35,076 nucleotides of DNA from an uncultured Alteromonadaceae bacterium. GTDB taxonomy: Bacteria > Pseudomonadota > Gammaproteobacteria > Enterobacterales > Alteromonadaceae. Numbering within the stretch: the stretch's first letter is position 1; every line of letters starts with the position of its first letter. Of this stretch, positions 17,881 to 25,312 are shown piece after piece. The stretch spans positions 1 to 35,076 of the forward strand of contig CATMRP010000033.1 in the NCBI GenBank assembly GCA_950073835.1, read 5' to 3'. The position numbers and the translations under genes were made by a program. Under the pieces are notes generated by a model that ran no database searches, was not told the DNA's origin, and saw only the letters and a list, made by a program, of their open reading frames with translations.

Positions 17881-19482
17881 ATGCCCCGTAGATCAGTACC
17901 AAGGTATGGCCTTATTGTGTTGGGGTCACTAATGGGTTTATTTGCCTGCTCAACTGCCAGTACGCCTCGGCAAGTTGACGTCACCGGCGGCAAAATCAAC
18001 GGCACCGTTACTGAACAAGTGGTGGCTTACAAAGGCATTCCTTTTGCCGCACCGCCGGTAGGCGAGTTACGCTGGCGACCACCGCAACCGGTAACGCCCT
18101 GGGATGGCGTTAAACAAACCACTGATTACGGTAATGACTGTATGCAGTTGCCGTTCCCCAGCGACGCTGCGCCACTGGGTAAAACGCCAGCAGAAGATTG
18201 TTTATATGCCAATGTCTGGGCGCCTAAGGCGGCCGATGGCACAACACCGGTGCTGGTGTGGATCTACGGTGGCGGGTTTGTTAATGGTGGCTCGTCGCCG
18301 ACTGTTTACGATGGCAGTGAATTTGCTAAAAACGGCGTGATTTTTGTGAGCTTTAACTATCGCCTCGGGCGCTTTGGCTTCTTTGCCCATCCGGCGCTGA
18401 CGGCAGAAGCTAACGCTGCTGGCGAAATGCTGGCTAACTACGCCTACATGGACCAGATGGCGGCGCTTAAATGGGTAAACCAGAATATTGCTGCCTTTGG
18501 TGGTGATGTGAATAACGTGACCATTATGGGGGAATCAGCCGGAGGTGGCTCAGTTCATGCCATGATGCAGGCGAAGCAGGTAAGAGGGCTGTTTAATCGG
18601 GCAATCATCATGTCTGGCGGTGGCCGTTCACTGTTTGGTCATCGCAAAGTCAGTGAGCCCGTGCCAGGCTCTTTGGCCGGTGAACAGTACGGCCTCAATT
18701 ATGCGCAGAAGCATGGTATTACCGGCAAAAATGCAGAAGCGCTGGCTGCACTGCGGGAATTGAGCGCGCAAGACATCGTTGACGGGTTCAATCTGGCTAC
18801 TCTGTTTAATCCGTCACCAACAGATAAACCAACCTGGGCGGGCGGCCCTATGCAAGATGGTGAAATTCTCACAGCAACTACCGAAGATGCCCTTCGCGAT
18901 GGCAGTGTAGCGAAAGTGGATGTAATGGTAGGGGCTACCAGCATGGACATTGGCTTTAATAGTTTTAAAACCAAAGCCGGGCTGTTTGCTTCCTTCGGCC
19001 CTTATACTGATAAGGCCCGGCAAGTGTATGATCCCGCCGGTGACTTACCGTTACAGGCTGCGGGTTATTCGGTAGGGCAGGACCGCACTATGCAGGAGCC
19101 AGCTAGATTTGTGGCGGAACAAATGACCGCACATGGTCAGAAGGCTTTCTATTACCGTTTTGGCACCGTTGCCAAGAGTAACGATAGTCCTGGGGCTCCC
19201 CATGCCTCAGACATTCCGTTTTTCTTTAATACGGTAGCAGCCAAGTATGGCGATGCCTTAACTGAGCAGGACGCAGCGGCTGCTGAAACTATTCATCAGT
19301 ATATCGTCAGCTTTGCCAAAACAGGTCAGCCTGAGAGTGACGGTGCACCGGCCTGGCAGGCTTTCGACCCGGCGCAAAGTAATATGCTGAATATGACCCG
19401 CAGTGGCGAAATAAAGCACGCTACCGACCCATGGAAAGCCCGGCTGGATGTGGTTAAAGCAGCGGTTGAACACAGCAATTAA
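17881..19482 (+). CDS. Carboxylesterase type B, probable lipoprotein
   Basis: The 533-aa protein from the ATG at 17881 (AGGAT upstream) begins with basic residues, a hydrophobic segment and a lipobox-like LFAC, so it should be lipidated at the cysteine; the open frame reaches 17791 but that start makes no sense for a signal peptide. Family B carboxylesterase features are YKGIPFAAPPVGELRW, the DCLYANVWAP motif and the oxyanion hole IYGGGFVNGG. The nucleophile S219 lies in GESAGG and the histidine in GAPHASDIPFFFN. It hydrolyses unknown esters in the periplasm or at the membrane. Related to para-nitrobenzyl esterases and PnbA. Confidence 0.92.
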   Translation: MPRRSVPRYGLIVLGSLMGLFACSTASTPRQVDVTGGKINGTVTEQVVAYKGIPFAAPPVGELRWRPPQPVTPWDGVKQTTDYGNDCMQLPFPSDAAPLGKTPAEDCLYANVWAPKAADGTTPVLVWIYGGGFVNGGSSPTVYDGSEFAKNGVIFVSFNYRLGRFGFFAHPALTAEANAAGEMLANYAYMDQMAALKWVNQNIAAFGGDVNNVTIMGESAGGGSVHAMMQAKQVRGLFNRAIIMSGGGRSLFGHRKVSEPVPGSLAGEQYGLNYAQKHGITGKNAEALAALRELSAQDIVDGFNLATLFNPSPTDKPTWAGGPMQDGEILTATTEDALRDGSVAKVDVMVGATSMDIGFNSFKTKAGLFASFGPYTDKARQVYDPAGDLPLQAAGYSVGQDRTMQEPARFVAEQMTAHGQKAFYYRFGTVAKSNDSPGAPHASDIPFFFNTVAAKYGDALTEQDAAAAETIHQYIVSFAKTGQPESDGAPAWQAFDPAQSNMLNMTRSGEIKHATDPWKARLDVVKAAVEHSN

Positions 19483-19506
19483 ATCTGCCAAACCATATTA
19501 ACCACG

Positions 19507-19541
19507 CTTCTCCTGACCTATAATACGCCGGTCAGGAGAGG
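19507..19541. promoter_or_regulatory. Dyad around a -10-like TATAAT, overlapping the YhiN ribosome-binding site
   Basis: TCTCCTGACC and GGTCAGGAGA form a perfect 10-bp inverted repeat around TATAATACGCC. The right arm contains the AGGAG that would serve as the ribosome-binding site of the next gene. A perfect TATAAT at 19519 sits in the loop; no convincing -35 is seen. In a read-through message the stem would hide the ribosome-binding site; as DNA it could be an operator over the promoter. Confidence 0.5.
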
Positions 19542-19552
19542 AGCGTGTTGTT

Positions 19553-20734
19553 TTGAATAAGTTTGACGTAGTAGTGATTGGCGCGGGGGCAGCCGGATTA
19601 TTCTGTGCAGCTGAGGCCGGGAAGCGCGGCCGCAGCGTGGCGGTGCTGGATCACGCAAAGAAAATCGGCCGTAAAATCCTCATGTCTGGTGGCGGCCGGT
19701 GTAACTTCACCAACATGTATGCCAGCCACGAAAACTTTCTGTGTAACAACCCACACTTCTGCAAATCAGCGCTTAGCCGCTACACCCAATGGGATTTTAT
19801 TTCCCTGGTAGCCGAATACGGCATTGCCTATCACGAGAAAACCCTGGGTCAGCTATTTTGCGACGAATCCGCGGCCGATATCGTGAATTTACTGGTAAGT
19901 GAGTGCCGTAAAGCAAACGTCGACATCACCACCCGCTGTGAAATCCTTAACGTAAGTAAAACCGATGAGGGTTTTGCCTTAAGCACCTCTATGGGCGATT
20001 ACGAATGTGAATCCCTGGTGGTGGCTACCGGTGGACTGAGCCTGCCAAAACTCGGTGCCACCCCCTTTGGTTATAAGCTGGCAGAGCAATTTGGCCTGAA
20101 AGTGTTGCCCACCCGGGCAGGGCTCGTGCCTTTTACCCTGCATGAACAAGACAAGACGATCCTGGCCGAACTGAGCGGCGTGGCTATCGATACCTATGCC
20201 ACCTGCAATAATACCACTTTCAGAGAAAACACCTTATTTACCCACCGTGGCTTAAGTGGCCCGGCCATGCTGCAAATTTCAAGCTACTGGCAACCAGGCG
20301 ACACCTTGCATATTAACGCTTCCCCCACTTTTGATATCGCTGAAAGTCTGGCGGAAGCGCAGTTAAAGAATCCTGATTCTTTAATAACAACCTGGTTATC
20401 AAAACACTTCCCTAAACGGGTCGCTGCAACCTTTTGCGAATTGAACCACTGGGAAAACAAACCGGTTAAGCAGTTAAACAGCAAAGAAGCCGACGCCATC
20501 GCCGGATTTTTTGAAGATTGGCAGATTCAGCCAAACGGTACCGAGGGTTATCGAACGGCCGAAGTGACACTTGGCGGCGTAGATACTGACGAGTTGTCAT
20601 CAAAAACCATGATGAGCAAAAAAGTAGAACAACTATTCTTTATCGGCGAAGTAGTAGACGTCACCGGTTGGTTAGGTGGCTACAACTTCCAATGGGCCTG
20701 GAGTAGCGGTTGGGCGGCGGCGCAATATGCCTGA
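19553..20734 (+). CDS. yhiN: YhiN/HI0933-family FAD-dependent oxidoreductase
   Basis: The 393-aa product starts at a TTG (MNKFDVVVIGAGAAGLFC), with the FAD-binding GAGAAG in its first 20 residues. RKILMSGGGRCNFTNM, the FTHRGLSGPAML segment and the C-terminal GEVVDVTGWLGGYNFQWAWSSG are HI0933-family signatures. It is a cytosolic flavoprotein whose reaction is unknown; tRNA- or quinone-related roles have been suggested but are not established. The symbol follows E. coli YhiN. A Tn7-like transposon end begins 2 bases after its stop codon, so the 3' end of this gene appears to be the attachment site. Confidence 0.9.
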   Translation: MNKFDVVVIGAGAAGLFCAAEAGKRGRSVAVLDHAKKIGRKILMSGGGRCNFTNMYASHENFLCNNPHFCKSALSRYTQWDFISLVAEYGIAYHEKTLGQLFCDESAADIVNLLVSECRKANVDITTRCEILNVSKTDEGFALSTSMGDYECESLVVATGGLSLPKLGATPFGYKLAEQFGLKVLPTRAGLVPFTLHEQDKTILAELSGVAIDTYATCNNTTFRENTLFTHRGLSGPAMLQISSYWQPGDTLHINASPTFDIAESLAEAQLKNPDSLITTWLSKHFPKRVAATFCELNHWENKPVKQLNSKEADAIAGFFEDWQIQPNGTEGYRTAEVTLGGVDTDELSSKTMMSKKVEQLFFIGEVVDVTGWLGGYNFQWAWSSGWAAAQYA

Positions 20735-20736
20735 TG

Positions 20737-20793
20737 TGTGTAGTGACAATAAAGTTTGCCCGTAACGTGCCTTTTTTTACAATATATTTTGCC
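20737..20793 (+). repeat. Tn7-like transposon end with two TnsB-type repeats
   Basis: The stretch from 20737 starts TGTGTAGT then GACAATAAAGT. From memory, the right end of Tn7 reads TGTGGGCG then GACAATAAAGT, so the terminal TGTG, the spacing of 8 bases and the 11-base box agree. A second box at 20779-20793 (ACAATATATTTTGCC) matches the first (ACAATAAAGTTTGCC, 20746-20760) at 13 of 15 positions, as expected for repeated TnsB-binding sites. The end lies next to tnsA and to a gene 3' end, which is the Tn7 geometry at glmS. Confidence 0.75.
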
Positions 20794-20846
20794 AGTATCG
20801 TTAAAGACAACTACCATTTGTACTCCAAAGATTACAGGATTGTATT

Positions 20847-21398
20847 TTGGCTAGCGGGCGGAAATTAAAGACGCACAACAATTTCGAGCGGGCGTTGAAG
20901 AATAAGTATGGCTTAGGGCAAGGTTCGAAGTATAAACCTTGGTTAAGGATTCAAGATGTAAAATCACATGGTAGTCGCAAACTAATATATGGTAGGAAGA
21001 CGCAAAGAGAGCATCACATGTTGTCTTCAATAGAAAGTGAGCATTTCTATTTAGCTGAATTTTCTGACAGTGTGACAGATATTAGGGAGCAATTTCCAAT
21101 CTTTCCCCTAAATTACACACTAAAAGTCGCTAAAATTCTGGGGGTCGAACACCCGAAACATCCTGAAACTAAAGATCCTATAATTGTAACAACAGATCAA
21201 CTACTTACAATCCATACTCCCCAAGCCATAACTTATCACGCAGTTTCTATTAAACCAAAAAAAGAATCTTACGATTTACGCGTACAAGAGAAAATTGATT
21301 TAGAGCGAGTATGCTGGGGTTTACTTGGTGTTAAATTCAGCTTTTTTACTGGAAATGAATTAACAAGAATTCAAAAACGCCGAAACAGGCGCAACTGA
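20847..21398 (+). pseudogene. tnsA: TnsA-type transposase endonuclease, 3'-truncated
   Basis: The frame runs 183 codons from a TTG at 20847, preceded by AGGA. It resembles TnsA of heteromeric (Tn7-type) transposases, which cuts the 5' ends of the element. REHHMLSSIESEHFY gives E63, the same number as the Tn7 active-site glutamate. DPIIVTTDQLL gives the aspartate (about D117) and AVSIKPKKE the lysine (about K136). IREQFPIFPL is a family hallmark. Tn7 TnsA is about 273 aa; here the match stops near residue 176 and the last few residues are read from IS21-type DNA. The nuclease core is present but the C-terminal domain that contacts TnsC is missing. No tnsB, tnsC or tniQ is in the window. Confidence 0.75.
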
Positions 21399-21946
21399 AA
21401 CTCGCGGCCAACGCCCATGACATCGACTACCAGCATCCGCGCGGACTGCAAAAAAGTGTGATGACAGGGTTACTAAAATGCGACTGGTTACAGCGACAAC
21501 AAAACTTGCTACTCACCGGGCCGTGCGGCACGGGGAAAACCTATATCGCCTGTGCGCTTGCTAACACCGCCTGCCTGAAGGGTTACACGGTGAAATATTA
21601 CCGGGTAAGTCGTCTGCTCATGGAACTTACCCAGGCAAAAGCCGATGGCACATACAGCAAGAAGCTCAAAAGCCTGGCTAAACTTAACCTGCTCATCCTG
21701 GATGACTGGGGGCTGGAGCCGCTTAACGCCGCTCAGCGCAATGACCTGATGGAAATCATGGATGACCGCCACGGCAGCAGTTCAACCATCCTCATCAGCC
21801 AGTTACCTACCGACCAATGGTATCAATCCATCGGTGACAACACGCTGGCCGATGCCATCCTCGACAGCCTGATGCACAACGCTCATCGGATAAAACTGAA
21901 AGGAGAATCAATGAGAAAAACACTGGCGACCGTTGACGCCACTTGA
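21375..21946 (+). pseudogene. istB: IstB-type ATPase of an IS21-family element, 5'-truncated
   Basis: Reading in frame from about 21375 gives PKQAQLKLAANAHDIDYQHP, then the Walker A motif GPCGTGKTYIACALA and the Walker B LLILDDWGLEPL. It ends HRIKLKGESMRK, all typical of IstB, the AAA+ helper of IS21 transposition. About 80 N-terminal residues and the whole istA gene are missing. The longest frame starts at a GTG at 21458. The junction with tnsA falls around 21370-21380. The 3' end and the terminal repeats behind it are retained, so this is the right part of the element. Confidence 0.85.
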
Positions 21947-22003
21947 ACACTTAAGGTAAAAATCAACTAACCAACGATGCGTTGATCTGAGGTGTATAGA
22001 GGT

Positions 22004-22044
22004 GTTCAAATAAAACCGGAATGGCTGTTCAAGTAAAACGGAAT
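22004..22044 (+). repeat. Tandem terminal repeats at the IS21-type right end
   Basis: GTTCAAATAAAACCGGAAT (22004-22022) and GTTCAAGTAAAACGGAAT (22027-22044) are near-identical direct repeats 23 bases apart. IS21-family ends carry such repeated IstA-binding sites, so this marks the right end of the element behind istB. Confidence 0.6.
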
Positions 22045-22106
22045 ATGCAAAAAAGGTATGTCGCTATTTTAGGGGAGGTTTACAGACCCACTACTACCAT
22101 GGCAGG

Positions 22107-22412
22107 TTGCTAATGACTAGGTGGGATTACCGGACGGATACAAAGCAATGGCAGCAACGCCCACTGGACGCGCTTTATCCCGTCGTTTACCTTGACTGTT
22201 TGGTGGTACGTAGCCACGATTCCGGTGTGGTACAGGGGGCTATCGAATCTCTAAATGCCAGCCTGCGGAAAATAACCAAGACCAGATGGTCGTTCCCGAC
22301 TGACGATTCAGTGATGAAAATACTGTATCTGACACTTCACCAGATATCGAAGAAGTGGACAATGCCAATAAGAGATTGGAAAGCGGCCATGAGTCAGTTT
22401 ATGATTATGTAA
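22107..22412 (+). pseudogene. IS256-family transposase remnant with internal deletion
   Basis: The 101-codon frame begins in a mid-protein segment (QQRPLDALYPVVYLDCLVV), which in IS256-type (mutator) transposases carries the first catalytic aspartate. It then jumps in frame to the C-terminal AIESLNASLRKITKTRWSFPTDDS and KKWTMPIRDWKAAMSQF. Around 200 residues, including the second aspartate and most of the core, and the N-terminal third are absent, so it is inactive. The right inverted repeat of the element lies 30 bases downstream. Confidence 0.85.
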
Positions 22413-22442
22413 AGTGACCGCGTATCACTATGATAAACAGCC

Positions 22443-22468
22443 ACTTGCACAGAAGATCTTACAGTCTC
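22443..22468 (-). repeat. IS256-type right inverted repeat (left flank of cargo)
   Basis: Read on the minus strand it begins GAGACTGTAA and continues with TGTG about 7 bases later. It matches the end at 28770 (GAGACTGTAAC...TTTTGTGTAA) over 10 perfect terminal bases plus further matches. This is the outer end of the IS256-type copy whose transposase remnant is at 22107-22412. Confidence 0.8.
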
Positions 22469-22475
22469 GTATTAG

Positions 22476-23024
22476 TTAAGCCGAATATTTATAGACAGGT
22501 GTGAATAACATTTCATGCATCGAAACCAAGTCACTGCCGTCTGGGTCTAGGTTATTAGCACTAAACCAAACCCTCTCTCTGGATGACTGTTTTGAACTGT
22601 AGTTTAAAACAGCATCCATAATTTTATGTTTGGCATCAGGAAAAGCGTCATCGTAACTGGCATGAATGAGATCATCAACTAATTGTCCTAAGGCCTTTGT
22701 ATGTTCATTAAGCTCTACAGGAGTAAGAGGTAACACTTCAGGTAATCCTTTTATAATGATGAGTAATGCATTTTTTGCATTAGTTATCGCTTGCCCACCT
22801 CCGGCTACATCATACAATTGATTGGCAAGTGCCAACATATTCTCAAAAGATCCTTTCTCAAAAACATAGGCATAATTCCACTGCTGTTCAAGCATTTGTA
22901 AGTGCCCAATTGCTAATGCCGCTTGTTCTTGCGCCATTCTGTTCTCAGCGTCTATAGCAGGGCTAATAGTTTTTTCAATTGCTTTGATAATATTGGTAAT
23001 TCGATTAGAAATATCGGGTAACAT
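22476..23024 (-). CDS. Unknown helical protein encoded with the phosphotransferase
   Basis: Started at the ATG at 23024, behind a good GAGGGAG ribosome-binding site, the product is 182 aa (MLPDISNRITNII); the frame is open upstream into the phosphotransferase gene but that part is a shadow. It is predicted to be mostly helical, with no signal peptide, membrane segment or recognised motif. It starts 2 bases after the phosphotransferase stop, so the two are translationally coupled and probably act together. The stop lies only 7 bases inside the cargo edge, next to the IS256-type inverted repeat, so the gene is at risk of having lost a neighbour there. Function unknown; similar small partners may accompany this type of phosphotransferase. 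Confidence 0.75.
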   Translation of the reverse strand: MLPDISNRITNIIKAIEKTISPAIDAENRMAQEQAALAIGHLQMLEQQWNYAYVFEKGSFENMLALANQLYDVAGGGQAITNAKNALLIIIKGLPEVLPLTPVELNEHTKALGQLVDDLIHASYDDAFPDAKHKIMDAVLNYSSKQSSRERVWFSANNLDPDGSDLVSMHEMLFTPVYKYSA

Positions 23025-23026
23025 TG

Positions 23027-24184
23027 TTAGTACTCCCTCATTAATTTTTCTATTTGATCTAAGAAAACAGCACCCGCTGAGCCTAACCAAGTGATGAGTA
23101 AATCTTGGTGATTATTGCTATTTTGACCAGCGATAATGGCACTAGAAAGATCCATAATGGCGCATTTCCAAGCATTCATGATTTCATAGTAGCGAAGGGT
23201 ATTGGGTTCGACTGTTCTTCCAGAAGCTTGCTGATAGGCATCAATAAACTCCTCTCGGGGCATTAATCCACACACTAGGAAATCACCTTGGTCATTCCAA
23301 GTCCCAAACAGTTTTTGTAGTATCCATGCAAGATCCTCATGAAAATCGCCAAAATGCGCCAACTCCCAGTCGAGAATAGCCGTAATATTTCCTGACGGCT
23401 CTTCAAACATAAAGTTGCCAATGCGGTAATCACAATGTACCAAACAGGGTGTTTGACATAAGGGCGCGTTTTCTCTTAACCAGTTCTCAGTGATGGTAAT
23501 TAGAGGTATGGGCTCTACAATGTCGTGCTCCCAAACCTGTGTCCAAGCATTTACTTGATAAAGTGCGGCTTCTTTTGAATTAGGGGCTGGAATGGTAAAG
23601 TTGGGCAAATGATGGCTGTCCCAATCTTGCCATGTGTGCATGGAAACCAAATAATTTAGAAATTGAGGTGCTAACAAATCGATATAATGTCCGAAATTAG
23701 AACCGATACCCGATACACTTTGACCTTCCATTTGGGTGGGTTTGGTCACACCCTCTACGAATTCAGTAATCAGCCCAGGTAAACCTAAGTGCTCACCTTC
23801 CTCATCGATAGCGAATACAGGAGGAACGGGTAACACGCCGTATAATGCTTTAAGTAACTCGCCCTCTCGTAAACGGCAGGTTTCTACAATGCCTTCTAAA
23901 GGATCCATACGCAAAACATAGCGAGTGAAGTTGGGATTGTCGTTATGCTTAAGGTTAAATGCAAACTGCTCTTTTGAGGCTCCCCCCGTCATTCTTGATA
24001 ATTGCTCTATTACTACCCCTTCAAATCCTTGATGTTTAAACAAGCGTTTTAGTGCTGAATCCACTTCTTGATCTGTTTTTGGGGAATAAGGGCCTTTATT
24101 TCGATTAGATAATTTACGTTTATTTATGTAATGAATACGAGGCTCGATTAAACTGCGTGTATTCGTTATTTGACTAGCGGTCAT
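23027..24184 (-). CDS. APH-fold phosphotransferase family protein (ACAD10-like)
   Basis: The 385-aa protein has the aminoglycoside-phosphotransferase/choline-kinase fold. LSRMTGGASKEQFAF (about 62-76) forms the nucleotide-loop region. LVHCDYRIGNFMF gives the Brenner motif H250-x-D252-x4-N257, and ILDWELAHFGD supplies the metal-binding D272. This matches the APH domain class found in human ACAD10/11, which phosphorylates hydroxyacyl groups, more than true antibiotic kinases. The substrate here is unknown. The ATG follows CAGGTAG at a normal spacing. It lies 75 bases downstream of the DUF7064-like gene and abuts the 182-aa protein. Low GC marks it as transferred. No sign that it confers drug resistance. 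Confidence 0.87.
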   Translation of the reverse strand: MTASQITNTRSLIEPRIHYINKRKLSNRNKGPYSPKTDQEVDSALKRLFKHQGFEGVVIEQLSRMTGGASKEQFAFNLKHNDNPNFTRYVLRMDPLEGIVETCRLREGELLKALYGVLPVPPVFAIDEEGEHLGLPGLITEFVEGVTKPTQMEGQSVSGIGSNFGHYIDLLAPQFLNYLVSMHTWQDWDSHHLPNFTIPAPNSKEAALYQVNAWTQVWEHDIVEPIPLITITENWLRENAPLCQTPCLVHCDYRIGNFMFEEPSGNITAILDWELAHFGDFHEDLAWILQKLFGTWNDQGDFLVCGLMPREEFIDAYQQASGRTVEPNTLRYYEIMNAWKCAIMDLSSAIIAGQNSNNHQDLLITWLGSAGAVFLDQIEKLMREY

Positions 24185-24259
24185 AATAAATTCTACCTGT
24201 TATGATTTTATAGGGGCTCGCTTACCCCTTGTGTTTTTATAGGAGCTTGGGTAATGCAA

Positions 24260-25201
24260 TTAACCATTGCCGTTACTGTTGGCTTGCCAAGGAAAACTAA
24301 ATCCACCTTCACCCATACCATAACCCTTGGTGCCATCGCTTAAGGTGTACTCCATCATTTGTTCCACAAACATGAAGGAATCATAAGGGAACTGCCAACG
24401 AAAAAGAGGTTTACCAGTAAATTCATAGAGCTTTCCATTCTCATCCCAGACTTTCCAATGAACATGTTTGAAGCCAATATCATCATCTTCATAGGTAATG
24501 GTTTCTTCAATTTTATCGAGTGTTAGCCAGCGTTTACCATCGTGTAGAATTTTCTGGTAACTGTCTCCTTTCTCAGTAATGCCATGCACTGCAACACAGG
24601 CAATGCCATTGTCAAATATTGGCCAAGCTAAGCGATAATGGATAAGTCCCGTCCAATTTCTTGGGCCAATACTGAGATCACGAAAGCCCTTATCATTAAC
24701 CTCTATGGTTTCACCTGTTCGTAGATTAATTGTCCCAGTAACATTACAAAACCCTTCAGGATGAACATAGGTAAGCTCGCTGGCAATGGCATCATCATCG
24801 GCTAACTTACTGAGTGCGATACTGTCTCCCATAGGGTGAATTAAATCCCACTCTAATTCGGCTGAAAAATCATCAGTATTGACACTTACCACTGCTGTTT
24901 GTTGTGATTGGGTTGCCTTCATCGTGATGCCGGCAACAGTAATTCCAGGGTCTAACCGGTCGTTTGTATAGGGCAGGTTCATATTTATTCTAGTGAATAG
25001 AGGTTTGCCATCACGAAAGAAAATGGCGAAGCAATTAATTTCTTTTAGGTTCTCAAGGATCCCTATACGGAAGAAGCCTCCCGTCTTTTGGTGTCTATCA
25101 TAAAAATTAAAATAATAGCTTTGATTCCATTTGGGTATGGCGGGATTAGGAATATAGCGTTCAATATTTTTTGACATATAGTCAACAGATAAGTCAGTCA
25201 T
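24260..25201 (-). CDS. CrtC/AttH-like (DUF7064-type) protein
   Basis: The 313-aa soluble protein has no signal peptide. GFRDLSIGPRNWTGLIHYRLAW around residues 172-193 and the RWLTLDKIEETITYEDDDIG stretch resemble the DUF7064/DUF7065 proteins. Those belong to the broad lipocalin-like two-barrel group with AttH and CrtC hydroxyneurosporene-hydratase relatives. Members are often near phosphotransferases and acyl-CoA enzymes and may bind or modify hydrophobic, hydroxylated molecules; this is inference. The ATG follows AGGAT at 8 bases. It is placed between the TonB receptor and the phosphotransferase in one minus-strand set. I am fairly sure of the family type, not of any reaction. Confidence 0.65.
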   Translation of the reverse strand: MTDLSVDYMSKNIERYIPNPAIPKWNQSYYFNFYDRHQKTGGFFRIGILENLKEINCFAIFFRDGKPLFTRINMNLPYTNDRLDPGITVAGITMKATQSQQTAVVSVNTDDFSAELEWDLIHPMGDSIALSKLADDDAIASELTYVHPEGFCNVTGTINLRTGETIEVNDKGFRDLSIGPRNWTGLIHYRLAWPIFDNGIACVAVHGITEKGDSYQKILHDGKRWLTLDKIEETITYEDDDIGFKHVHWKVWDENGKLYEFTGKPLFRWQFPYDSFMFVEQMMEYTLSDGTKGYGMGEGGFSFPWQANSNGNG

Positions 25202-25251
25202 AAATAAAATCCTATAGTTATGAAACGGTAGTTATGAAATAGGTATATCCC

Positions 25252-25292
25252 AACAGCCTAACCATAGAACTCTAAATTAAGGTCAGGCTGTT
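25252..25292 (-). other. Long intercistronic stem-loop after the TonB receptor
   Basis: AACAGCCTGACC pairs with GGTTAGGCTGTT (12 bp with one G-T wobble) around a 17-base AT-rich loop, 20 bases after the receptor stop. No T-run follows on the minus strand, so it is more likely an mRNA-stabilising or processing hairpin than a terminator. It would let the receptor message outlast the downstream genes. Confidence 0.55.
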
Positions 25293-25312
25293 TACTTAGA
25301 TAAGAAGAAGGG

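Noticed and set aside
20735-20846. Intrinsic terminator for yhiN at the T-run near 20772
   Set aside because: The T-run has no stable GC stem before it; the stretch is better read as a transposon end.
12708-21400. CRISPR-associated (I-F3) transposon, because rsmJ is a known target of such elements and tnsA is nearby
   Set aside because: The transposon end sits behind yhiN, not rsmJ; no cas genes, tniQ or repeat-spacer array is present in the window.
22004-22044. Short CRISPR-like repeat pair
   Set aside because: Only two imperfect copies with a 4-base gap; better explained as IS21-type terminal repeats.
23027-24184. Aminoglycoside resistance gene
   Set aside because: The APH fold is shared with many metabolic kinases; the sequence resembles the ACAD10-type class and its operon context is uptake and metabolism.
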